Positions 26,186 through 33,436 of a DNA stretch of 33,869 bases are shown here, one piece after another (position 1 is the stretch's first letter; each line of letters starts with the position of its first letter). A program made the position numbers and the translations under genes. The stretch comes from Chloroflexota bacterium. Its GTDB lineage: Bacteria; Chloroflexota; Dehalococcoidia; UBA2979. The notes under the pieces are model-generated. The model was given only the letters and a program-made list of their open reading frames with translations. It was not told the DNA's origin and made no database searches. Location: assembly GCA_026713865.1 (NCBI GenBank), contig JAPONQ010000102.1, positions 1 through 33,869 of the forward strand, read 5' to 3'.

Positions 26186-27472
26186 ATGGACGTCACAAGC
26201 GGGCCGGGGACGGGCAATTCCTCCGGGCGCGTGCCCCGCGAGCACGCACCTGCACGGCCGGGCACGTCCCGCCGCTGCCGGAGGGAGGATCCGATACCGG
26301 GCACGCTCCCGCTCCCGCCCCGCCGACGCCCGCTCGCGCGCCCGCGCCGGCGCCCGCTCCGTCTGGCCGGTTCGTCGCGAGCCCCCCGGCGCGGCCTCGC
26401 CGTGCACGGGAGCCTGCTCGCGGTGGTCGCGGCGCTGGTGCTCGCGACCGGCGCGCTCCCCGCGCCCGAGCCGCCGGCGGTCGAGCCCGGCCCGCCTCCC
26501 CCGCTCGAGCTCCAGCGGCTCACGATCCCCGGCCTCGCGGCCTCGGCGCGCGTCTCCGAGGCGCGCGCGATAGAGGCGCTCCCGGTCCCGCTCACGGTGA
26601 TCACGCCGCCGGTCGAGGCCGGGGAGGTGCTGCTGGCGGAGGATCGGACCGGGCTCACGCTGGCCGCGTTCGAGGCGGAGCAGCGCGAGGCGCGCGCCCA
26701 GGTCGAGCTGCCGGACGCGCGCGCGCCGCAGGCGCTCCCCAAGTTCTTCCGCTACGAGATCTCGGCGGGCGACACCATCAGCGCGATCGCCCAGCGTTTC
26801 GGGGTCGGCTCGGACTTCATCATCTGGAACAACATCCACGTCGTCGACGACGCCGACCTGCTCACGATAGGCGACGTGCTGCGCGTGCCGAGCATCGAGG
26901 GGATCTTGCACGACGTGCGCTTCGGGCAGACGCTCACCGAGATCGCTGACATCTACGAGGCCGACGTCCAGGACATCATCGATTTCCCGGCGAACGCGAT
27001 CACCGACCCGAACACGCTCACCGAGGGGGACACGCTCCTCGTCGTGGGCGGCGAGCGGATCCCGCCCCCCTGGCAGTCGTCGATCGTGATCGTCGCCAGG
27101 GAGGAGTCATCCACCGGCTTCATCTGGCCCGTGGTCGACCTCATCACCTCCTACTTCGGGCCGACGCACCCGCTCGGTATCGACATCAACGCCCCCTACG
27201 TGCCGGTCGCCGCCTCGCAGTCGGGGCAGGTCGTCTTCGCCGGCGGCGACGCGTGCTGCTCCTACGGCCTCTACGTCGACATCGTCCACGCCGGCGGCTA
27301 CGAGACGCGCTACGGGCACTTCTCGGAGATCTACGTCTCCATCGGCGAGACGGTGGCGCAGGGGCAGATCATCGGCGTGAGCGGCAACACCGGCCGCTCG
27401 ACGGGCCCGCACGTGCACTTCGAAATACGGCGCAACGGCTACGTCGTGAACCCGCTGCGCTTCCTGCCGTAG
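26186..27472 (+). CDS. LysM-LysM-M23 cell wall peptidase
   Basis: This predicted envelope peptidase has an Arg/Pro-rich N-terminus (1-73), one hydrophobic anchor or signal segment (about 74-92), a Pro-rich linker, two LysM peptidoglycan-binding domains (about 188-235, from YEISAGDTISAIAQRFGV, and about 242-288) and a C-terminal M23 domain. The M23 zinc site is complete: H328 and D333 in HPLGID, and the HVH motif at 409-411, with H378 in YGHFSE. It should cut peptidoglycan cross-bridges or stems. ATG 26186 gives 428 residues; a later in-frame GTG near 26401 would start just before the hydrophobic segment and is possible. It stands alone after rho. Confidence 0.9.
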   Translation: MDVTSGPGTGNSSGRVPREHAPARPGTSRRCRREDPIPGTLPLPPRRRPLARPRRRPLRLAGSSRAPRRGLAVHGSLLAVVAALVLATGALPAPEPPAVEPGPPPPLELQRLTIPGLAASARVSEARAIEALPVPLTVITPPVEAGEVLLAEDRTGLTLAAFEAEQREARAQVELPDARAPQALPKFFRYEISAGDTISAIAQRFGVGSDFIIWNNIHVVDDADLLTIGDVLRVPSIEGILHDVRFGQTLTEIADIYEADVQDIIDFPANAITDPNTLTEGDTLLVVGGERIPPPWQSSIVIVAREESSTGFIWPVVDLITSYFGPTHPLGIDINAPYVPVAASQSGQVVFAGGDACCSYGLYVDIVHAGGYETRYGHFSEIYVSIGETVAQGQIIGVSGNTGRSTGPHVHFEIRRNGYVVNPLRFLP

Positions 27473-27515
27473 GCCCAGCCTCCCGCCACCCGGTTCACCC
27501 GCGGCCGGAGTGGAC

Positions 27516-27546
27516 GCCCCGGGGGCAGACCCTGGCACCCCGGGGC
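27516..27546. terminator. hairpin between convergent M23 and vapC genes
   Basis: GCCCCGGGG (27516-27524) pairs with CCCCGGGGC (27538-27546) over a 13-nt loop; each arm is itself nearly palindromic. Its place between two converging genes suits a two-way terminator, though no T-run is present. Confidence 0.5.
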
Positions 27547-27604
27547 AGCACTGCTCCGGTGCCGTTCGCCGGCCGGACGTGGAGTGTGCTGCGACGCCCG
27601 GAGC

Positions 27605-28009
27605 TCAGAGCAGATAGCTGAGCGCCTCCCGGGGGGAGACCGCGGGGATCGGCGAGCGCGCATAGTCCGCACCGTTCCGCGTGACGATGTGCTGCGCGCC
27701 GCACGCGCGGGCGGCGGCCACCTGCATCGCGTCTTCGAAGTCCGCCATCGGCAGCTCGGCGGCGTAGCGGATGCCCGAGGCGTCTGTCGTGGCGACGGCC
27801 ACAAAGCGCGTCAGCTCGACGATGAAGTCGCGAGCGCTCGCGCCACCGCGTTCCGGGGTCACCAGGTAGTAGAGGTTCGAGACGGAGTGCCAGGCGATGC
27901 ACGCGTCCCCCGCGCCGGCCTCGATGCGGTCGAGGAGTGCGGACGCCGCCTCGGAGTGCGGGCGCCTGTCGAGGGCGACGTCCACGAGGACGTCGGTGTC
28001 GAGCAGCAT
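27605..28009 (-). CDS. PIN-domain toxin (VapC-like)
   Basis: VapC toxins are PIN-fold RNases that cut tRNA, rRNA or mRNA and are held by an antitoxin. The 134-residue protein has the PIN acids D4 and D6 (LLDTDVLVD), ADFEDAMQ with D90 and D93, and the last motif TRNGADYA with D115. The usual second acid falls in SVSNLYYLV, where Asn stands at the likely position; Asn also occurs in relatives. The ATG at 28009 overlaps the antitoxin stop (TGATG), a typical toxin-antitoxin arrangement; GTG 28012 is an alternative. The toxin is therefore translated after its antitoxin and both come from the operator-bearing promoter beyond 28233. Confidence 0.88.
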   Translation of the reverse strand: MLLDTDVLVDVALDRRPHSEAASALLDRIEAGAGDACIAWHSVSNLYYLVTPERGGASARDFIVELTRFVAVATTDASGIRYAAELPMADFEDAMQVAAARACGAQHIVTRNGADYARSPIPAVSPREALSYLL

Positions 28010-28233
28010 CACCGCAGGTACTTGTCGGCCAGCGCCTCGAAGCGCGCATCGCCGCGCTCAGCGGCCCGGAACCTGCCCCGCCAGCGGGAGGAGAACGGCG
28101 GCGTGGGGCTCCCGACCATCTCGCGCAGAGAGCTCTCAATCAGGGAGGAGAGCGAGACCCCGCGAGCATGGGCGTGCCGCTTGGCGAGCGGCAGTACATC
28201 CGCGTCCACGGTGATCGTGAGCTTCCGCTTCAT
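28009..28233 (-). CDS. ribbon-helix-helix antitoxin (VapB-like)
   Basis: The 74-residue protein begins with an RHH DNA-binding domain: a beta strand KRKLTITVDADVL, then two helices, AKRHAHARGV and SLSSLIESSLREMVG, in the style of DUF6364 antitoxins. The remaining 33 residues are basic and probably wrap the toxin. RHH antitoxins dimerise and bind palindromic operators with the toxin as co-repressor; two fitting palindromes lie 25-57 bp upstream. The ribosome site before ATG 28233 is weak (GGA). It lies first in the pair and overlaps the toxin start. Confidence 0.88.
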   Translation of the reverse strand: MKRKLTITVDADVLPLAKRHAHARGVSLSSLIESSLREMVGSPTPPFSSRWRGRFRAAERGDARFEALADKYLR

Positions 28234-28256
28234 CAGGGTCCGCTGCCCGGGACGAG

Positions 28257-28290
28257 AGTATACGTATACATATAGATACTATACGTGTAC
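28257..28290 (-). promoter_or_regulatory. vapBC promoter and paired operators
   Basis: This AT-rich island contains a perfect 12-bp palindrome GTATACGTATAC (28258-28269) and a second copy CTATACGTGTAC (28279-28290, 10/12 identical), spaced 21 bp, two helical turns. On the complement, TATACT (28262-28257) and TATAGT (28283-28278) are both good -10 candidates, overlapping the repeats. This is what a dimeric RHH repressor would bind to shut off its own operon. Confidence 0.7.
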
Positions 28291-28332
28291 CGCGTTCGCG
28301 CGTCGAGTCGGGGCGGCCGGCGGTGGGGCCCG

Positions 28333-28989
28333 CTAGCCGCGCGACTCGAGCAGCAGCACCCGCGTCGTCTCGCCGAGCCCGCGGCGCTGGACGCTCAGCC
28401 GGGAGACGGGCTCCTCGGCCTCGATCCCGAGGGCCGTGAGGTAGGCGGAGAGCTCCGTGCTCCGCTCAGGGGTCCCCTGCGCGTAGCAGACCGGGATCAC
28501 GACGCGCGGATCGAGCTCGCGCGTCAGGCGCGCGGCGGCCGCGGCGGCGAGCGCCGACTCGCCGCCGACCGGCACCACCAGCACGTCGGTGTCGGCGAGC
28601 TGCTCCATCTCGGCGTGCGTCGGCGGCACACACATCCCGCCGAGATGCACGAGCCGGAGCTGCTCCGCCTCCAGCACGAAGACGACGTTTCGCTTCGCCC
28701 GAGCCTGCCCCTCCGCGTCGCCGTCTCCGGGCGCGGGGCCGAGCCGGGTGGCGACGCCGAGCAGCTGCACGCCCTCGATCTCGTACTCGCCGGGACGGGT
28801 GAGCGCGACGGGGTCGCCGCGGACGCCGGCGGCGTGGGCGTGCGCCGGGTGGTCGTGGCTCACCGTCACGATCGCGGCGGTGGGGCGGCCCATCTCGACG
28901 CCCTCGGAGCGGGCGGCCGGCTCCATCACGACGGCCGCCGTGCGCGTCCGGACGCGGATCGCCGCGTGGCCGAGCCAGGTGATGTCCAC
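28333..28989 (-). CDS. MBL-fold protein, UlaG-like, with altered metal site
   Basis: The 218-residue protein has the metallo-beta-lactamase fold layout of UlaG-like hydrolases: start MDITWLGHAAIRVR, SHDHPAH at 44-50, GEYEIEGV, LVHLGGM at 113-119, DVLVVPVGG at 135-143 and PRVVIPVCY at 161-169. In active relatives these positions read HxHxDH, HLGDLG and PMHY. Here Ala49, Gly118 and Cys168 stand where a metal ligand is common, though relatives with HPGH also exist, so activity is uncertain. GTG 28989 follows GGGGAGAG. It comes 88 bp after fabH on the same strand and may share its transcript. Confidence 0.75.
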   Translation of the reverse strand: MDITWLGHAAIRVRTRTAAVVMEPAARSEGVEMGRPTAAIVTVSHDHPAHAHAAGVRGDPVALTRPGEYEIEGVQLLGVATRLGPAPGDGDAEGQARAKRNVVFVLEAEQLRLVHLGGMCVPPTHAEMEQLADTDVLVVPVGGESALAAAAAARLTRELDPRVVIPVCYAQGTPERSTELSAYLTALGIEAEEPVSRLSVQRRGLGETTRVLLLESRG

Positions 28990-29077
28990 GGCTCTCCCCT
29001 CGCGCGGGCCCCGTCCCCGCCGCGCGGCATGCTACGGCGGGCGCTGCCAAGCCGCCACGCGCCGGAAGGCGGTCCGG

Positions 29078-30193
29078 CTACGGCGGCGGCGCGGTGGAGG
29101 GGAGCGGTCCGGGGACGGCGGAGAGCCGCTCCGGCTCGCGCACGCCGCTCCACTCGACGACGGTGGCGCCCCAGGTGAAGCCGCCCCCGAAGGCCACCAT
29201 GAGCACGCGGTCGCCCGCGGCGAGCCGCCCCTCGGCGACGGCCTCCGCGAGGGCGATCGGGATGCTCGCCGCGGAGGTGTTCCCGTAGCGCTCGAGGTTC
29301 ATGTAGACGCGATCCTCGGAGAGCTCCAGGTTGCGGGCGAAGGCGGAGAGGATGCGCACGTTCGCCTGGTGCGGCATGCAGAGGGCGATGTCGCTGGCCT
29401 CGAGCCCCGCCCCGGCCAGGCAGGCCTGCGCGGCCTCGGTCATCGCCGTGATGGCGTGGCGGAAGACGTTCCGCCCGTCCATCACGATGCAGCTCGCGAC
29501 CGCCCGCAGCGGATCGGCGCCGTTGTCGCCCGCCGCGGGCACGCCGCTCGCGGCCCCCGCCCCGGAACGGGCGGAGGCGGGCCCGCGCGCGTAGAGCAGA
29601 TCCCCGAGCGCCCCGTCCGAGCGCAGCACGGGCGAGGCGAGGCCGCCCGGCTCGCCGTCGGCGGCCGGCTCGAGCACGACGGCGCCGGCGCCGTCGCCGA
29701 AGAGGACGCAGGTGCCGCGGTCGGTCCAGTCGACGACGCGGGAGAGCGTCTCCGATCCCGCGACCAGCACGCGCCGGGCCGAGCCGGAGGCGACGAACTG
29801 CGAGCCGACCGAGAGCGCGGTCAGGAAGCCGGTGCAGGCGGCGTTGACGTCGAAGCTGCTGGCGCGGCCGGCGCCGATGGCGTCCTGGATCACGGTGGCG
29901 GTGGCGGGGAACATCCCGTCGGGTGTGCAGGTGGCCCCGATCACGAGATCGATGTCGGAGCCCCGGAGCCCGGCGGAGGCGAGCGCCTCCTCCGCGGCGC
30001 GCGCGCCCATCGTCCCGGAGCTCTCGTCATCAGCAGCGATGCGGCGCTCCCGGATCCCCGAGCGCTCGACGATCCACTCGTTCGAGGTCTCGACCATCCG
30101 CTCGAGATCGTGGTTGGTGAGCACGCGCTCGGGGAGGTAGCGGCCGACGCCGCTGATGCGCGTGCGGAGCAGGCGTCCGGGGGCCGGCGTCAT
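29078..30193 (-). CDS. fabH: beta-ketoacyl-ACP synthase III
   Basis: FabH condenses acetyl-CoA or branched acyl-CoA with malonyl-ACP to begin fatty acid synthesis. The 371-residue protein has the thiolase-fold catalytic triad: Cys120 in DVNAACTGF, His275 in PHQANVRI and Asn305 in ERYGNTSAASIP. The acyl pocket region DWTDRGTCVLFGDGAGA (155-171) is standard. A Gly/Ala-rich insertion (about 204-228, with GPASARSGAGAASGVPAAG) and a Pro-rich C-terminal tail are extra. The ATG at 30193 overlaps the upstream sigma factor stop by four bases (ATGA), so expression is coupled to a regulator. The only fatty-acid gene here; no fabD, fabF or acpP nearby. Confidence 0.95.
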   Translation of the reverse strand: MTPAPGRLLRTRISGVGRYLPERVLTNHDLERMVETSNEWIVERSGIRERRIAADDESSGTMGARAAEEALASAGLRGSDIDLVIGATCTPDGMFPATATVIQDAIGAGRASSFDVNAACTGFLTALSVGSQFVASGSARRVLVAGSETLSRVVDWTDRGTCVLFGDGAGAVVLEPAADGEPGGLASPVLRSDGALGDLLYARGPASARSGAGAASGVPAAGDNGADPLRAVASCIVMDGRNVFRHAITAMTEAAQACLAGAGLEASDIALCMPHQANVRILSAFARNLELSEDRVYMNLERYGNTSAASIPIALAEAVAEGRLAAGDRVLMVAFGGGFTWGATVVEWSGVREPERLSAVPGPLPSTAPPP

Positions 30194-30795
30194 CGGCTAG
30201 GTCGTCCCGTCCCGGAGGCTCGGCGCGGGGATCGCCCCGCCTCCGGCTCCCCGCCCCCGTCCGCGAGCTCGGCCTGGAGCTGGCGCAGCGTGCGGTGGTG
30301 CAGCGCCTTCACCGCCCCCTCGGTGCGGCCCATCATACGTCCGATCTCGGCGTTCGACATGCCGTGGGCGTACTTGAGGGCGACGAGCCGCTGGCGCTCG
30401 GGGGCGAGCCGGCCGATCGCACGCCGCACCTGGCGCACGCTCTCGCTGCGCAGGAGGCTCGCCTCCGGCCCCGGCGTCTCGCTCGGGACAGAGAGCGCGT
30501 CGTCCAGGGGGGCGGTCGGGCGGCGCCCGCGGTCGCGGTACCAGTTCGCGAGCAGGTTGTGGGCGATCGTCATCAGCCAGGCCCCGAAGCCCGCCCCGCG
30601 CCCGCGGTAGCGGCCGAGGTTCGCGAAGGCCTGCAGGAAGGTCCGCGAGGTGAGCTCCTCCGCCTCCGCCGGCCGCGACGTCCTGACCAGCAGGTAGCGG
30701 TAGACGCGGTCGGCGTAGGCCTCGTAGAGCTCGGCGAAGGCGTCGGCGTCGCCGGGGGAGGAGGGATCGTCCTGCCGGGCGCGGGTCGTCGGCAT
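30190..30795 (-). CDS. ECF-type RNA polymerase sigma factor
   Basis: The 201-residue protein has sigma region 2 (about 20-90, FAELYEAYADRVYRYLL, the DNA-melting helix FGAWLMTIAHNLLANWYRD) and sigma-70 region 4 (about 125-180, LAPERQRLVALKYAHGMSNAEIGRMMGRTEGAVKALHHRTL), without regions 1 or 3, the ECF layout. The C-terminal 25 residues are a basic, disordered-looking tail. ATG 30795 has a GAGGG site 5 nt upstream. No anti-sigma factor is next to it; instead its stop overlaps the fabH start. TATACT on the complement (30877-30872) is a probable -10. The trigger is not readable; peroxiredoxin lies upstream on the same strand, so stress is one option. Confidence 0.9.
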   Translation of the reverse strand: MPTTRARQDDPSSPGDADAFAELYEAYADRVYRYLLVRTSRPAEAEELTSRTFLQAFANLGRYRGRGAGFGAWLMTIAHNLLANWYRDRGRRPTAPLDDALSVPSETPGPEASLLRSESVRQVRRAIGRLAPERQRLVALKYAHGMSNAEIGRMMGRTEGAVKALHHRTLRQLQAELADGGGEPEAGRSPRRASGTGRPSR

Positions 30796-30871
30796 GCAGG
30801 CCCTCGCCCTCCTCGCCCGCCCGCCGCTCGCCCGCCGCGCGCCCGCCGGGGAGGCGGCGACTGGACGTCCG

Positions 30872-30877
30872 AGTATA
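30872..30877 (-). promoter_or_regulatory. probable -10 of the sigma-fabH unit
   Basis: TATACT on the complement lies 76 bp upstream of the sigma start, within the gap after the peroxiredoxin stop. The -35 region (30900-30895 on the complement) is GC-rich and does not match the sigma-70 consensus. Confidence 0.4.
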
Positions 30878-30908
30878 GGGGGAGCGCCCGGCCGGCCCGA
30901 ACTGCCCG

Positions 30909-31361
30909 CTAGAGCGCCGCCTGGATCGCCTCGCCGATCGCGGAGTGATCGCGCGCGTCCGGTATCGGGTTCTTGACGATGTGCGCGATCGCGCCCTCCC
31001 CGTCGATGACGACGGTCAGCCGCTCGGCGGCCCAGAGGTCCTCGTTCCAGGTGTCGTAGGCCCTGGCGGCCTCGCCCTTGAGGTCGGCGAGCAGGGGGTA
31101 GGGGAGGCCGTGCTGCTCGCGGTAGGCGGCGTGCGAGAAGCGGCTGTCGCGGCTGATCCCGAAGACCTGCGCGCCGAGCTCCATCCACTCGCCGTAGTCG
31201 TCGCGGATCTCGCAGAGCTCGCCGGTGCAGATGCCGGAGAAGTCGAAGGTGTAGAAGACGAGCACGACGGGCGCGCCCCGCAGCCCGGAGAGGGTCACGG
31301 ATCGCCCGCTCTCGTCATCGAGCGTGAAGTCCGGCGCCGCTTCGCCGACCGCTATCGCCAT
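30909..31361 (-). CDS. AhpE-like peroxiredoxin
   Basis: This 150-residue thiol peroxidase reduces hydrogen or organic peroxides. The active-site segment FDFSGICTGELCEIRD puts the peroxidatic Cys at 45 and a second Cys at 50, as in AhpE-type enzymes (most relatives have Pro where this has Phe39-Asp40, YPLDF versus YTFDF). PDFTL at 10-14 and GISRDSRFSHAAYREQH follow the family. It has no signal peptide. ATG 31361 has a GGAGGAGG-type site. It lies between the ABC permease (upstream, 102 bp gap) and the sigma-fabH unit, 113 bp beyond, all on the minus strand. Confidence 0.92.
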   Translation of the reverse strand: MAIAVGEAAPDFTLDDESGRSVTLSGLRGAPVVLVFYTFDFSGICTGELCEIRDDYGEWMELGAQVFGISRDSRFSHAAYREQHGLPYPLLADLKGEAARAYDTWNEDLWAAERLTVVIDGEGAIAHIVKNPIPDARDHSAIGEAIQAAL

Positions 31362-31463
31362 CTCACCCCTCCTCCGCGCGCCCCCGGGGCCGCCGCCCGA
31401 TCCGGTCCCGCACCCTAGCGCGTGGCGCCCCCGGGCGCACCCGGCCCGCCGGCTCAGCCGGGC

Positions 31464-32720
31464 TCACTCGTTGCGCAGGGCGGCGATGGGGTCGATCTCC
31501 GTCGCGCGGTAGGCGGGGTAGCTCCCGCTCGCCAGGCCCACCCCCGCCGCCACCAGGAAGGCGGCGGCGATGCTCCACGGCTGGATCAGTGTCGTCATCG
31601 CCTGCCCTCCCAGCTCGCGCCCGTCGAGCAGCAGCGAGATCCCGACGCCCGAGGCGATGCCGACGACACCGCCGACGAGACAGAGCGTGAGCGCCTCGAT
31701 GACGAACTGCGTCACGATGTCGCCGCTCGTGGCCCCCACCGCGCGTCGGATCCCGATCTCCCGCGTCCGCTCCGTCACGGAGACGAGCATGATGTTCATC
31801 ACGCCGATGCCGCCGACCAGGAGCGAGATCCCGGCGACGCTCCCCAGCAGCAGCGAGAGCGTGTTGGAGACCTCGGTCGCGGCGTCTATCAGGTCGTCCT
31901 GGCTGTGGATCACGAAGTCGGGCTCCGGCGTCTCGTGCAGGAACAGCAGCAGCTCGGAGAGCTGCTCCTTGAGGCGTGTCTCGTCGGCTCCGCCCGCCGC
32001 CCGGACGTCGATCTGCGTGGCGCGCAGGTCGCCGGTCGGCGCGCGCAGGAAGCGCAGCCGGCTGGCGATGCCGGCGGTCGAGACGAAGACCTGGTCGTCG
32101 ACCTCGCTCGCGCCGCCCTGCTCCTCGATCACGCCGGTGACGGCGAAGGCGAGGGTGATGCGGCCGCCGGCGAAGGAGAGCCGCAGCTCCTGCCCCAGCG
32201 CCTCCGCCGCCGGGTAGAGCGTCTCGGCGACGTGCGCCCCCAGCACCGCGACCAGCGCGCCCCCCTCGTCGTGAAGCGGCGTCAGGAAGGAGCCGGAGCG
32301 GATCTCCAGGTCGCGCACCCGGGCGTACTCGCTCGAGGTGCCGACGATCTCGGCGCCGACGTTGTTCGCGCCCGCCACGGCCTGCGCCTCCACCGTCACC
32401 AGCGGCGCGACCGCGGAGACGCCCGGGATGGCGGCCGCGCGGATCGCCTCGGCGTCGCTCTGGGAGAGCGTCGACTCGGCGAGGCCGCCCAGCCCCCCGG
32501 TCTGCGAGGTGAGCGCGGCGACGCTCGACTCGATGAAGAGCAGGTCGGTGCCGAGCCCGCGGATGCGGTCGGTGACCCCCTTCTGCGTCCCCTGCCCGAC
32601 CGCGATCAGGACGATCACCGAGCTCACGCCGATGATCAGGCCGAGCGAGGTGAGGGCGCTGCGCAGCCGGTTGGAGACGATCGCGCCGACCGCGACCCGC
32701 AGCGCGTCCCAGAGGCTCAC
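31464..32720 (-). CDS. MacB/FtsX-type ABC transporter permease
   Basis: The 418-residue protein has the MacB topology: one N-terminal membrane helix (about 20-42, ALTSLGLIIGVSSVIVLIAVGQG), a large extracytoplasmic domain (about 43-285), then three helices near 290-312, 335-362 and 378-402. The family motif GGIGVMNIMLVSVTERTREIGIRRAVGA is present in the first of the last three, with PAYRATEIDPIAALRNE at the end. It forms the membrane part of a tripartite exporter or lipoprotein/peptide transporter. GTG 32720 shares four bases with the ATPase stop, so it is co-translated with its ATPase. The cargo cannot be inferred. Confidence 0.92.
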   Translation of the reverse strand: MSLWDALRVAVGAIVSNRLRSALTSLGLIIGVSSVIVLIAVGQGTQKGVTDRIRGLGTDLLFIESSVAALTSQTGGLGGLAESTLSQSDAEAIRAAAIPGVSAVAPLVTVEAQAVAGANNVGAEIVGTSSEYARVRDLEIRSGSFLTPLHDEGGALVAVLGAHVAETLYPAAEALGQELRLSFAGGRITLAFAVTGVIEEQGGASEVDDQVFVSTAGIASRLRFLRAPTGDLRATQIDVRAAGGADETRLKEQLSELLLFLHETPEPDFVIHSQDDLIDAATEVSNTLSLLLGSVAGISLLVGGIGVMNIMLVSVTERTREIGIRRAVGATSGDIVTQFVIEALTLCLVGGVVGIASGVGISLLLDGRELGGQAMTTLIQPWSIAAAFLVAAGVGLASGSYPAYRATEIDPIAALRNE

Positions 32721-33436
32721 GCCCCGGGCTCCCCCGCCGCGCCCGCCCCGGCACGCGCCGCCGGGACGGCGCCGCTGTCCTCCACGATGCGGCCGTCGCG
32801 CATCAGCACGCTGCGCCCGGCGTAGGCCGCCACCTCCGCCTCGTGCGTCACCAGCACGATGGTGAGGCCGCGCTCGGAGACGAGCTCTTTAAGCAGCTCC
32901 ATCACGTCGCGCCCGGTCGCGGTGTCGAGGGCGCCGGTCGGCTCGTCGGCGAGCAGCACCAGCGGGTCGGCGACGAGCGCGCGCGCGATGGCGACGCGCT
33001 GCTGCTCGCCGCCCGAGAGCTCGGTCGGCCGGTGCCGCGCGCGGCCCGCGAGCCCCACGCGCGCGAGCGCCCCGGCGGCGCGCCGGCGGCGGTCGCGCGC
33101 GCCCTGGTAGAGGAGCGGCAGCTCGACCTGCTCGAGCGCCGGCAGGCGCGGGAGCAGGTTGTAGGACTGGAAGACGAAGCCGAAGGCGCGCCCGCGCAGG
33201 CGCGCGCGGGCGTCCGAGGAGAGCGCCGAGACCGGCCGCCCGGCGAAGAGGTACTCGCCGCTCGTCGGCCGGTCGAGCAGCCCGATGGTGTTCATCATCG
33301 TCGTCTTGCCGGAGCCGGACTGGCCCCGGATCGCGACGAACTCGCCGGAGGCGATCTCGATGGAGACGCCGTCGAGGGCGCGCACGGGCGTCCCGCCCGG
33401 GGAGTAGACGCGCCGCACCTCCCTGAGCTCGATCAT
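32717..33436 (-). CDS. MacB-type ABC transporter ATPase
   Basis: The 239-residue ATPase has Walker A GQSGSGKT at 38-45, the Q-loop at Q90 ([11 protein letters not shown]), the signature LSGGEQ at 140-145, Walker B LLADE at 161-165 and the switch His198 in VTHEA. This pattern and size fit the LolD/MacB class. A Gly/Ala-rich tail of about 18 residues follows. ATG 33436 overlaps the adaptor stop by four bases (ATGA) and the end overlaps the permease by four, so adaptor, ATPase and permease form one coupled unit. Confidence 0.95.
   Translation of the reverse strand: MIELREVRRVYSPGGTPVRALDGVSIEIASGEFVAIRGQSGSGKTTMMNTIGLLDRPTSGEYLFAGRPVSALSSDARARLRGRAFGFVFQSYNLLPRLPALEQVELPLLYQGARDRRRRAAGALARVGLAGRARHRPTELSGGEQQRVAIARALVADPLVLLADEPTGALDTATGRDVMELLKELVSERGLTIVLVTHEAEVAAYAGRSVLMRDGRIVEDSGAVPAARAGAGAAGEPGA

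Noticed and set aside
24524..26911. A 795-codon antisense frame opposite rho and the M23 gene
   Set aside because: No recognisable domain; it is the complement of strongly biased codons in two real genes.
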